NCBI GenBank assembly: GCA_036847245.1
Contig: DAIUAL010000198.1
Location: 1 to 6,458 of the forward strand
Direction of reading: 5' to 3'
Source of the DNA: UBA4661 sp002405405
GTDB lineage: Bacteria > Bacteroidota > Ignavibacteria > Kapaibacteriales > UBA4661
Length of the DNA: 6,458 nt
Part shown: piece after piece, positions 1 through 6,336 of the stretch
Layout: each line of letters begins with the position of its first letter
Position numbering within the stretch: position 1 is the stretch's first letter
Translations under genes and position numbers: made by a program
Notes under the pieces: generated by a model
Database searches by the model: none
What the model was told of the DNA's origin: nothing
What the model saw: the letters and a program-made list of their open reading frames with translations, nothing else

Positions 1-83
1 TGAACTCGAATCTTCATCGCTATCACTTCACAAAAATTGTCAATGCCTTCTTAAAAGTTTTATCTACTTCAAAGAAGACTACA

Positions 84-130
84 AAAATAAAAAAAACTCA
101 CTTGTATTGCAACGAGGTTCTTTACACAAG
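84..130 (-). terminator. Probable Rho-independent terminator of the GlcD-type oxidase gene
   Basis: Read on the minus strand, just after the TAA of the oxidase gene (137-139), positions 130-101 form a hairpin. The lower stem is CTTGTGT/ATACAAG (7 bp with one G-T wobble). A short upper stem AAC/GTT closes a CTC loop. Four bases later comes a T-rich run (minus-strand TTTTTTTTATTTTT, 96-83). The position right behind a stop codon and the U-tract support termination. The stem is modest and has an internal loop, so strength is uncertain. Confidence 0.5.
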
Positions 131-136
131 GCATCT

Positions 137-1630
137 TTAGTTATCGTCTGCAGCAAACATCGTTTCACGCCCTAAAAGCATTGCAGGATCAAGACTTTTC
201 TTAATTGCGCGAAACGAAGTAATGACATCACTGCCATACATACGTTTCAAATATCCTGCTTTAATTTTGCCCACCCCATGTTCAGCTGAGATAGTACCAC
301 GCAACTCAATTGTTTTTTCAATACATCGTGCATAACATGCTTTTGCCTGCACATACTGATCAGGGCTTGCAGTAAAGATATTCGCATGAACATGACTATT
401 GCCAATATGTCCCCAAATAACATACTCAAAATTATGTTCAGCAAATTCTCGCAAGTAATACTGATACAGAGTTAAAAAATGCTCATCTGGTACAGCCATA
501 TCAGTACCGATTTTTTGTTGACCTAACTCACGAATTCGTTCATATGCTTTTGAAGGTACGGCATGACGGAATTCACGAAGAGATTCTTGATCAGTTTCTG
601 AAATCGCAAACCATGCTTCATCGAGATACGGTGTGTTTGGCGCAATGAGTTCATACCACTCTTCTAGAAGTGACTGCTCATTCACATCATTCACTTCTTG
701 CTCAAACCATACTGCACCAGCACATGGTGAAGGAATTGACGGATAGTGATCACGCACAAAATCAAGTGCTTTTTCATCAAAAAACTCTAATGCTCGGGCA
801 TCAAATCCGGTTGTTGCTTCACCTTGCAATGATGCCATACGATTACGATACGAACGATCGCGGACTGTTTCCACAAACGATAGACAATTCTCAATAGTAT
901 CAAAGAATACTACTCCGGCAATAATTCGATCCGGCTTCGGTAAGAGTTTAAGAATTACTTCAACAATAATCCCCAGAACACCCTCACTACCGATAAAGAG
1001 ATCAATAGCATCCATGTTTTCTTTGACATAAAATCCTGCAGCATGTTTACGCGTTGGCATAACAATCGATGGTAATTCAAGTCTATATGAGGTACCTTGA
1101 TCGGAAATCAATTCTAGCACCATTCCTTTAGCAATACATTCACCACGGCGCAAAGTCAATGTTTCCCCATTAGCTAGCACAATTTTCATTCCTTGTACAA
1201 ACTCTCGTGTAGCACCATATTTAAATGTACGAGCACCGGAAGCATTAGCAGAAACAGTACCTCCAATGGAAGCTGATCGCTCAGTTGGATCAGGCGCATA
1301 TAACAATCCTTCTCGTTCAGCCTCATCTTGTAACTCTCGCAATAAAAGACCCGCTTCCACAACTGCCACACATTGATCAGCATCAATACGCATGGAGCGC
1401 AACCGCTCCATAGAAATAACAATACCACCGAAAGGTACACGACCACCCGACAGACCAGTTCCACCTCCTGAAATTGTCATAGGTATTTTACTTGAGTATG
1501 ATGTACGAACAATATCGATTAGCTCTTCCTGTGTTTCAGGAATAACAATTTTCTCTGCTACTCCTCCACTCATATTCGAAGCATCGGTCAAGTAAGGGAG
1601 TATGGTATCGGGATCATGTTTAATAATCAT
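137..1630 (-). CDS. FAD-binding oxidase, GlcD / D-lactate dehydrogenase type
   Basis: A 497-residue flavoprotein of the PCMH/VAO superfamily (FAD_binding_4 plus FAD-oxidase C domain). Such enzymes oxidise D-2-hydroxyacids such as D-lactate or glycolate and pass electrons to quinone or cytochrome. Visible motifs, numbered from the chosen start: SGGGTGLSGG at 54-63 and PDPTERSASIGG at 113-124 (FAD pyrophosphate binding), LFIGSEGVLG at 211-220, TDMAVP at 376-381, the metal/substrate histidine motif GHIGNSHVHAN at 407-417, and SAEHGVGK at 448-455. The open frame runs back to an ATG at 1750, but that would add 40 residues unlike the family and include a terminator hairpin. The ATG at 1630 gives the normal N-terminus (ILPYLTDASN..GG). 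No Shine-Dalgarno precedes it; a promoter-like sequence ends 5 nt upstream. The usual C-terminal ILNPGK(I/L)F motif appears as MLLGRETMF. There are no GlcE/GlcF neighbours and no Fe-S motifs, so a stand-alone D-lactate or other D-2-hydroxyacid dehydrogenase is more likely than a glycolate oxidase complex. Substrate is unassigned. Confidence 0.93.
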   Translation of the reverse strand: MIIKHDPDTILPYLTDASNMSGGVAEKIVIPETQEELIDIVRTSYSSKIPMTISGGGTGLSGGRVPFGGIVISMERLRSMRIDADQCVAVVEAGLLLRELQDEAEREGLLYAPDPTERSASIGGTVSANASGARTFKYGATREFVQGMKIVLANGETLTLRRGECIAKGMVLELISDQGTSYRLELPSIVMPTRKHAAGFYVKENMDAIDLFIGSEGVLGIIVEVILKLLPKPDRIIAGVVFFDTIENCLSFVETVRDRSYRNRMASLQGEATTGFDARALEFFDEKALDFVRDHYPSIPSPCAGAVWFEQEVNDVNEQSLLEEWYELIAPNTPYLDEAWFAISETDQESLREFRHAVPSKAYERIRELGQQKIGTDMAVPDEHFLTLYQYYLREFAEHNFEYVIWGHIGNSHVHANIFTASPDQYVQAKACYARCIEKTIELRGTISAEHGVGKIKAGYLKRMYGSDVITSFRAIKKSLDPAMLLGRETMFAADDN

Positions 1631-1635
1631 GGAAT

Positions 1636-1665
1636 TATATAAAAATGGTATAAATGCACTTTCAA
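1636..1665 (-). promoter_or_regulatory. Candidate promoter of the GlcD-type oxidase gene
   Basis: On the minus strand TTGAAA (1665-1660) and TATATA (1641-1636) are 18 bp apart, close to sigma70 -35/-10 consensus. An overlapping TATAAT begins two bases later. The -10 box ends only 5 nt before the ATG at 1630, so transcription would begin at or next to the start codon, giving a leaderless or near-leaderless mRNA. That fits the absence of a ribosome-binding site. The element lies directly downstream of the terminator of the preceding gene, where a new promoter would be expected. Consensus matching in AT-rich DNA is weak evidence. Confidence 0.4.
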
Positions 1666-1684
1666 GGAAGTATTCATCTGCAAA

Positions 1685-1735
1685 TGTAAAACACAAAACC
1701 CATTGGAGAAATTTCCTAGAAATTTCAACAATGGG
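1685..1735 (-). terminator. Strong Rho-independent terminator after the YbjN-domain gene
   Basis: A long inverted repeat: CCCATTG (1699-1705) pairs with CAATGGG (1729-1735), and inside it the self-complementary octamer GAAATTTC occurs twice (1708-1715 and 1719-1726) around a 3-nt loop. Together this is 15 bp of stem with a 2-nt internal mismatch. On the minus strand it is followed at once by TTTTGTGTTTTAC. It starts 35 nt beyond the TAG of the YbjN-domain gene. It should separate the pspA-ybjN-like unit from the oxidase gene. I see no U-tract on the plus side, so it is one-directional. Confidence 0.8.
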
Positions 1736-1770
1736 TCTTCCGTAAATCATTGTTGGCGATGCTTGTACTT

Positions 1771-2262
1771 CTACGCTCCTAAGATTGATAGATCCGTAAC
1801 ATCAGCGGCGCGCTTACCGCCAGCGATCGCAACAATTTTATCATCATAGTAATCAGCAACAACTGCCACGGCATCTACCGCTGTTTCAAGCTCATTGGGA
1901 TCAAGATTTTTTGCCGGAAATGAATACGAAAACGTAATCGTATCATCAAAAAGCAATCCAAAAGCACCAAAGTATAACTCTGCATTTTTTCGCAGAAGGA
2001 AACGCATCAATTCCGGTGTAATTCGTGCTTCATACACGACATTAGCAATACATTCAACACAAACTTCATCCGTAGAAAATGGGCGAATAACGATCATGAC
2101 GACCGATGATCCTCGCGTGATTGTGTAGGAATAATTCCCAAAACTTACATGTTCAGGAAATGCCACATTGAGTGTTGTTTCAACCTTGGTTGCCGCTTCT
2201 TGAAAAAGTTCTTCAGGAGTCTGTACATCATCATTTTTTTTAATATCTCTAATATCCAACAT
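1771..2262 (-). CDS. YbjN-domain protein (type III secretion chaperone-like fold)
   Basis: A 163-residue acidic, soluble protein with no signal peptide or membrane segment. The pattern resembles the YbjN / TY-chaperone-like superfamily: an N-terminal helix (residues 15-32), a beta-sheet section with VVMIVIRPF at 54-62 and VCVECIANVVYEARI at 67-81, then the characteristic helix LLRKNAELYFGAFGL at 89-103, a strand with F-Y-F at 111-115, and the closing segment LDPNELETAVDAVAVVADYYDD at 120-141. Members are small scaffold- or chaperone-like proteins, and no enzymatic activity is known to me. It follows pspA by 53 bp on the same strand with no terminator between them, so co-transcription is likely and a link to envelope stress is possible but inferred. 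The ATG at 2262 has no Shine-Dalgarno upstream; it is the only Met before the conserved part. Stop is TAG. Family assignment is from pattern memory only. Confidence 0.8.
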   Translation of the reverse strand: MLDIRDIKKNDDVQTPEELFQEAATKVETTLNVAFPEHVSFGNYSYTITRGSSVVMIVIRPFSTDEVCVECIANVVYEARITPELMRFLLRKNAELYFGAFGLLFDDTITFSYSFPAKNLDPNELETAVDAVAVVADYYDDKIVAIAGGKRAADVTDLSILGA

Positions 2263-2315
2263 GGTAATTCATACAAACAAAAGTGAACGCAAAGTGTGGA
2301 TTACAGCAAAAATGA

Positions 2316-3038
2316 CTACGATTTTGCTGACGACTCTCCTGATGCAGGCAAAGCATTTGGCGTACTCCCAGCAGGAAGTTTATTCATCGATGCTTTCAAT
2401 TCCAACAACCGTAAATCTGTATCTGAATTCACAGACAACTTTTTAAACTCATCATCCAAAGACGTGTTTTCACCTGCTAATTGACTGAAAGCGTCTGCTT
2501 GCGATTCAAGTTGTTCAACTTTTGATTCAAATCGATCGAATTTACTGAATGCGTCCGATCCAACACCACTGAAGGCTTGTGCAATTTGCTTTTGTGCTTT
2601 TGCTGCTTGTGATCGTGCAATCAGGGTGCCTTGACGCATCCGTGCTTCTTCCAATTTTGCTTTTAATTGATCTAGTTGCTGGCGCATCTTGATCGAGGTT
2701 TCTTTTGCTGCTTGATAGGTCGGCTGTAGATCAGCAATATTGCGCTCCGATACAGCTTTTCGCTCTAATGCTGATTTTGCTAAATCATCACGACCTGCAT
2801 TCACTGCTTGTACTGCTTTGTTATGCCATTCTTGCACATCGTTGTGTGCTTTCGACATTTTACGCTCAAGTGCTTTTTCATTTGCAATAGCGTTACCGAC
2901 CGCAAGAGTCGCTTTGTTCACCGACTCTTCCATCTCGATGACCATTTGCTTAAGCATTTTTTCCGGATCTTCAGCTTGGTCAATCATGTCATTGACATTG
3001 GCTTTGAAGACATCTGCGATACGACTAAAGATTCCCAT
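2316..3038 (-). CDS. pspA: PspA/IM30 (Vipp1) family envelope-stress protein
   Basis: A 240-residue protein of the PspA/IM30 family, ESCRT-III-like peripheral membrane proteins that polymerise on the inner face of the cytoplasmic membrane and protect it under stress. It begins with the typical amphipathic helix MGIFSRIADVFKANVNDMID (1-20). Next comes the family signature EDPEKMLKQMVIEMEESV (23-40). A long charged coiled coil spans about 25-155 (heptad-rich, many K/E/A/Q), with a hinge-like segment AFSGVGSDAFSKFDRFESKV at 155-174. Helix 5-6 features follow (SLDDEFKKL, 193-201; LRLLELKASM, 209-218), then a flexible Pro/Ser/Ala tail. There is no C-terminal Vipp1 extension, so PspA is the better name. 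It is the only gene here with a clear Shine-Dalgarno (GTGGAG, 6 nt before ATG). It heads the leftward unit and is followed by the YbjN-domain gene. No PspB, PspC or PspF neighbour and no sigma54 promoter is visible. Stop is TAG. Confidence 0.95.
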   Translation of the reverse strand: MGIFSRIADVFKANVNDMIDQAEDPEKMLKQMVIEMEESVNKATLAVGNAIANEKALERKMSKAHNDVQEWHNKAVQAVNAGRDDLAKSALERKAVSERNIADLQPTYQAAKETSIKMRQQLDQLKAKLEEARMRQGTLIARSQAAKAQKQIAQAFSGVGSDAFSKFDRFESKVEQLESQADAFSQLAGENTSLDDEFKKLSVNSDTDLRLLELKASMNKLPAGSTPNALPASGESSAKS

Positions 3039-3044
3039 TGTTCA

Positions 3045-3050
3045 CTCCAC
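3045..3050 (-). promoter_or_regulatory. Shine-Dalgarno of pspA
   Basis: GTGGAG on the minus strand, with the core GGAG 6 nt before the ATG at 3038. It fixes the pspA start, which also gives the exact family N-terminus MGIFSRI. It is the only clear purine-rich ribosome-binding site among the five genes, suggesting pspA is translated more strongly or from a genuine 5' leader. Confidence 0.7.
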
Positions 3051-3305
3051 TATGTTGTTTTGAAGAAAATAAAAATGTGTTCAAAAGACGAAGTTGGATC
3101 ATCACGATCATTACGCACAAGAACTCCAATGACTTCGGTATGAATCGATGAACTGCGTTGTTGTACGCAAACGATGCAAAAGAAGTTACGGTGACTTTCG
3201 ATGAAAGTACTGTGAAAATACCAAGCGCAACTGATTTATCCGCAAAGGTTTTTTCACAAGCTCTATTTTTCTTAACGTGCAACAATAGTAATAACCCTAA
3301 AGACC

Positions 3306-3337
3306 TTCATCTTCTTTTCTTTTAATAATAATACTCT
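3306..3337 (+). promoter_or_regulatory. Weak candidate promoter of the DUF5009 gene
   Basis: An AT-rich block TAATAATAATACTCT (3323-3337) sits just before the ATG at 3344. TAATAC (3329-3334) has a poor -35 match TTCATC (3306-3311) at 17 bp. TACTCT (3332-3337) also fits a TANNNT-type -10 located 6 nt before ATG. Either would give almost no 5' leader, matching the lack of a Shine-Dalgarno. The preceding 20 bases are nearly all pyrimidine. Assignment is tentative. Confidence 0.25.
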
Positions 3338-3343
3338 AGTGCT

Positions 3344-4756
3344 ATGCAACGTACTCTTTCGCTCGACGTATTTCGTGGACTGGCAATTATCGGCATGATT
3401 CTCAGCGGATCAGTACCCTATAACGGTATACTTCCTGCGTGGATGTATCATGCACAAGTGCCGCCACCAACATTTGCATTCAATCCTTATCTTCCGGGCA
3501 TTACATGGGTAGATTTAGTGTTTCCATTCTTTCTCTTTGCTATGGGTGTGGCAATACCACTTGCTTATCAACAAAAACCACTCCCCAAAACTTTCAAAGA
3601 GTATGCGACTACATTCGGACAAATTTTCAAGCGTGGTTTTCTGTTAGTAGGCTTTGCCCTAGCATTACAACATTGTAAACCATTAGTACAATCATCAACC
3701 CCGATATGGTTTCATCAGAGCATTGCCATCATTGGCTTTTTTCTCATGTTTCTCGTCCTGACAACACTACCGAAACAATCTATATTTCCTCCTAGCATCG
3801 TACGCTCTATACGCATTATTGCGCTAATTATCCTGACTGGTATACTAGCATGGAATACCTATCGTGGACAAGCATTCTCATTTGAGCGCAGTGATATCAT
3901 CATCATTGTTTTGGCAAATGTTTCCGTAAGTGGTACTATCCTCTGGCTACTTACACGCAACAATCATCTTCTTCGTGTAGGTATGCTTGGTTTTCTTCTT
4001 GCTTTTCGCCTTACACAGAACGAATTTGGTTCATGGAATCATTTAGTATGGTTTGCCACTCCTGCTCCATGGATGTATAAACTGTATTTTCACCAATATC
4101 TCTTTCTTGTTTTACCGGGTACAATGATCGGTGATTATCTTGTTCAGTCACAATTACATCACAAGTCTACATCTAATATTGAAAGACCAACATCAGCTCT
4201 ATGGTTCGTCACAAGCATTCTTCTTGGTATTATCACTACGAATGTTGTGCTACTGTACGCACGTTGGCTAGTACCTAATCTGTGCATCAGTGTGATTATT
4301 GTTATACTTCTTGCGTACATTATGAACAGAATCCAGTATAACGCTCAATCTCTACATAAAAAGATTATTAACCTCGGCGGTTATTGGCTATTATTGGGAT
4401 TAACTTTAGAAGCCTTTGAAGCAGGCATCAAAAAAGACAAATCTACATTGAGCTACTACGCAGTTACCGCAGGATTAGCATGTTATAGCATTGTAGCGTG
4501 CTCTCTTCTTGTAGACTGTTTGCAACAAGCGAATCGATTTCGCTTGATCATCCATACAGGACAGAACCCCATGATCGCCTACGTTGCGGGAAGTTTACTA
4601 CTTGGACCTCTGCTATCATTAACAGGGATGAATTCTCTTTTGGCAATGCTTCAATATCATCCTGTTCTTGCCTTTATAAAAGGAGCCTTGATCACTGTAG
4701 GAGTTATGCTGGTGACCTCACTCTGTACGCGGTATAAGCTTTTTTGGAAAACTTAA
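3344..4756 (+). CDS. DUF5009 / HGSNAT-like multi-pass membrane protein
   Basis: A 470-residue polytopic inner-membrane protein related to heparan-alpha-glucosaminide N-acetyltransferase and YeiB/OpgC-like acyltransferases. It begins with the diagnostic SLDVFRGLAIIGMILSGSVP (6-25), then WMYHAQVPPP (33-42) and GITWVDLVFPFFLFAMGVAI (52-71), which is the DUF5009 signature as I know it. Hydrophobic segments, approximate: 12-28, 52-74, 97-112, 124-142, 154-172, 184-204, 208-222, 246-266, 286-308, 312-328, 345-360, 371-392, 404-424 and 440-462. It ends with the family-like CTRYKLFWKT. Length and both ends look complete. HGSNAT-type proteins move acetyl groups from cytoplasmic acetyl-CoA to amino sugars across the membrane; for DUF5009 members the substrate is unknown. 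No Shine-Dalgarno precedes the ATG, but the start matches the family. Stop is TAA. The exported FAD oxidoreductase follows after 56 bp without a terminator, suggesting one transcript. Confidence 0.9.
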   Translation: MQRTLSLDVFRGLAIIGMILSGSVPYNGILPAWMYHAQVPPPTFAFNPYLPGITWVDLVFPFFLFAMGVAIPLAYQQKPLPKTFKEYATTFGQIFKRGFLLVGFALALQHCKPLVQSSTPIWFHQSIAIIGFFLMFLVLTTLPKQSIFPPSIVRSIRIIALIILTGILAWNTYRGQAFSFERSDIIIIVLANVSVSGTILWLLTRNNHLLRVGMLGFLLAFRLTQNEFGSWNHLVWFATPAPWMYKLYFHQYLFLVLPGTMIGDYLVQSQLHHKSTSNIERPTSALWFVTSILLGIITTNVVLLYARWLVPNLCISVIIVILLAYIMNRIQYNAQSLHKKIINLGGYWLLLGLTLEAFEAGIKKDKSTLSYYAVTAGLACYSIVACSLLVDCLQQANRFRLIIHTGQNPMIAYVAGSLLLGPLLSLTGMNSLLAMLQYHPVLAFIKGALITVGVMLVTSLCTRYKLFWKT

Positions 4757-4812
4757 TCTTACCTATTCAACAGCCATCATCTACTTTTTTTCATGTATTC
4801 TTATCTCTGTTT

Positions 4813-6336
4813 ATGGTTTTTCGATTTCTTCTGTCATGCATCTTTTTCTCTCTGCTTGGTGCCTCACTTCAATCATTGGTCTATGCACAAACACTTGATG
4901 TCCTTGTCATCGGTGGTGGTACTAGTGGCGTGAGCGCAGGAATCACTTCTGCACGTATGAAACAGCGTACACTCATTGTTGAAGAATCTCCTTGGCTGGG
5001 CGGAATGCTCACCTCAGCAGGTGTGAGTGCAACTGATGGCAATCACCGTTTGCCCTCAGGTATTTGGGCTGAGTTTCGGGAGCGGCTACGTAGCTACTAT
5101 GGAGGAGCGGACAAACTTTTTAGTGGCTGGGTCAGCAATACACAATTTGAGCCGCATGTAGGAGCGCGTATCCTGGACACGATGTGCAAAACAGAAAAGT
5201 ATCTTCGTGTACTTCACGGCTACTATCCGATTGCTGTGCAAAAACAAGGTAATCGCGTAGTCGGTGTAACCATTGAGAATGCTCAAGGTAAGCGACAAAC
5301 GTTATCTGCAAAAATTGTCATCGATGCTACAGAACTCGGCGACATTGCAGCCATGTCGGGTGTACCTTATGATATTGGGATGGAATCTCGCCATACGACC
5401 GGCGAAACAGGAGCACCTGAAACAAGTAATCGCATTATTCAAGATTTAACATATGCAGCAACACTCAAAGACTATGGCGTTGGTGCTGATCGTACTATCA
5501 ATCGCCCTGCGCAATATGATCCTAAAGAATTTGATTGTACCTGTAAAGAGTCTTGTTCGGACTCCACAAAGAAAGTTGTGAATTGTATAAAAATGCTTGA
5601 ATATGGAAAATTGCCCACTACTACGGGCAAACCGAAATACATGTTAAACTGGCCCACACGCGGAAATGATCACTACACAAATATTATTGAGCGTAATCGC
5701 ATCGAACGATTACACGCACTTGACAGTGCCAAGCAGACAACGCTTCGCTTTATTTACCATATTCAGCATACATTAGGTTTTAAGCATTTGGGTCTGGCTG
5801 ATGATGAATTCCCAACAAGCGACTCACTGGCACTCATACCCTACCACCGCGAAAGCAGACGCATTCATGGCATGGTGCGCTTCACAGTCAATCATATACG
5901 CGATCCATACCAGTTTTCGCTCTATAAGACAGGTATCGCAGTTGGCGATTATCCGGTTGATCATCACCATGATAAGTATTATCGCCATGTTGAAAATGGT
6001 CCACATATCAATTTTTCTCCGATTCCTTCATTTGCTGTACCGCTTGGTGTTATGATTCCACAAAACATTGACGGACTCATCGTTGCAGAAAAAAGTATTT
6101 CTGTCAGTAATATCGTCAATGGTACAACGCGATTGCAACCCTGCGTTTTGCTTATTGGTCAGGCAGCAGGAACACTTGCGGCACTTTCTGTACAACAGCG
6201 CAAGCAACCGCGCAGTGTGAGTGTACGCGATGTGCAATCACGACTTATTCAACAAAAAGCATTTGCGCTACCTTTCCTCGATGTACTCCCCAATGATCCA
6301 TATTTCGAGCATGTACAAAATATCGGACTGACCTGA
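4813..6336 (+). CDS. Exported FAD-dependent oxidoreductase (FAD_oxidored family), cut short by an in-frame TGA
   Basis: 507 residues to the TGA. Residues 1-25 form a signal peptide (MVFRF, hydrophobic LLSCIFFSLLGASL, cleavage near VYA-QT), so the enzyme should act in the periplasm or outside. Motifs: Rossmann GGGTSGVSAG (34-43) with the acidic VEES end of the second strand (56-59), WLGGMLTSAGVSATDG (61-76), VIDATELGDIAAMSGV (169-184), a cysteine cluster C242-C244-C248-C258, LNWPTRGNDHY (278-288), and a C-terminal FAD loop NIDGLIVAEKSISVS..NGTTRLQP (418-443) with IGQAAGTLAAL (448-458). These fit the FAD_oxidored (PF12831-like) family of largely uncharacterised flavoenzymes. The start is the first ATG, at 4813. 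The frame reaches back to a TTG at 4744, but that would bury the signal peptide. No Shine-Dalgarno is seen; the 18 bases upstream are mainly pyrimidine. The frame stops at TGA 6334-6336 inside the conserved IGxTGILR region, and homology continues after it. The FAD-binding core is present; the C-terminal domain would be lost. Confidence 0.88.
   Translation: MVFRFLLSCIFFSLLGASLQSLVYAQTLDVLVIGGGTSGVSAGITSARMKQRTLIVEESPWLGGMLTSAGVSATDGNHRLPSGIWAEFRERLRSYYGGADKLFSGWVSNTQFEPHVGARILDTMCKTEKYLRVLHGYYPIAVQKQGNRVVGVTIENAQGKRQTLSAKIVIDATELGDIAAMSGVPYDIGMESRHTTGETGAPETSNRIIQDLTYAATLKDYGVGADRTINRPAQYDPKEFDCTCKESCSDSTKKVVNCIKMLEYGKLPTTTGKPKYMLNWPTRGNDHYTNIIERNRIERLHALDSAKQTTLRFIYHIQHTLGFKHLGLADDEFPTSDSLALIPYHRESRRIHGMVRFTVNHIRDPYQFSLYKTGIAVGDYPVDHHHDKYYRHVENGPHINFSPIPSFAVPLGVMIPQNIDGLIVAEKSISVSNIVNGTTRLQPCVLLIGQAAGTLAALSVQQRKQPRSVSVRDVQSRLIQQKAFALPFLDVLPNDPYFEHVQNIGLT

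Larger units (their letters stand above)
3039..3343. other. Divergent intergenic control region
   Basis: These 305 bp separate pspA (minus) from the DUF5009 gene (plus) and must hold both promoters, but I find no convincing -35/-10 pair for pspA and no sigma54 -24/-12 box. Two small dyads are visible: TGCGT/ACGCA (3154-3158 and 3165-3169, 6-nt loop) and ACTTTC/GAAAGT (3194-3199 and 3203-3208, 3-nt loop). Either might be a regulator site or mRNA hairpin. The plus-strand frame from 3152 to 3322 is open without an ATG and reads protein-like in its first half (see findings), which could be a gene remnant. A minus-strand open frame over 3025-3285 overlaps the pspA start and shows no family features. 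I see nothing else. Confidence 0.5.

Noticed and set aside
1..140. Plus-strand open frame 3-140 ending in TAG that overlaps the oxidase stop; minus-strand ATG at 17-15 starting MKIRV with a TTGACA (43-38) upstream
   Set aside because: The plus frame has no recognisable motif and crosses the terminator. The minus start has only five codons in the window, no good -10 box and only a faint ribosome-binding site. It could be the next leftward gene but cannot be supported.
2296..2484. Plus-strand open frame of 62 codons (MDYSKNDYDFADDSPD...)
   Set aside because: It is the antisense shadow of the pspA C-terminus; no ribosome-binding site and no family resemblance.
3025..3285. Minus-strand open frame of 86 codons upstream of pspA
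   Set aside because: It overlaps the pspA start and its ribosome-binding site in another frame, with composition like non-coding DNA.
4736..4754. Imperfect dyad AAG-TTTT/AAAA-CTT at the end of the DUF5009 gene
   Set aside because: Weak A/T-only stem inside the coding end with a bulge and no T-tract after it; not a terminator.
4744..4812. Upstream TTG start for the exported oxidoreductase, overlapping the end of the DUF5009 gene
   Set aside because: It would add 23 residues ahead of a good signal peptide, has no ribosome-binding site, and ATG 4813 is better.
137..6333. Genome-wide TGA=Gly (code 25) or TGA=Trp code
   Set aside because: No in-frame TGA occurs in the other 1,877 codons of the five genes. 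Glycines use GGN and tryptophans TGG. The use of TAA/TAG at the four other stops is too few to weigh.
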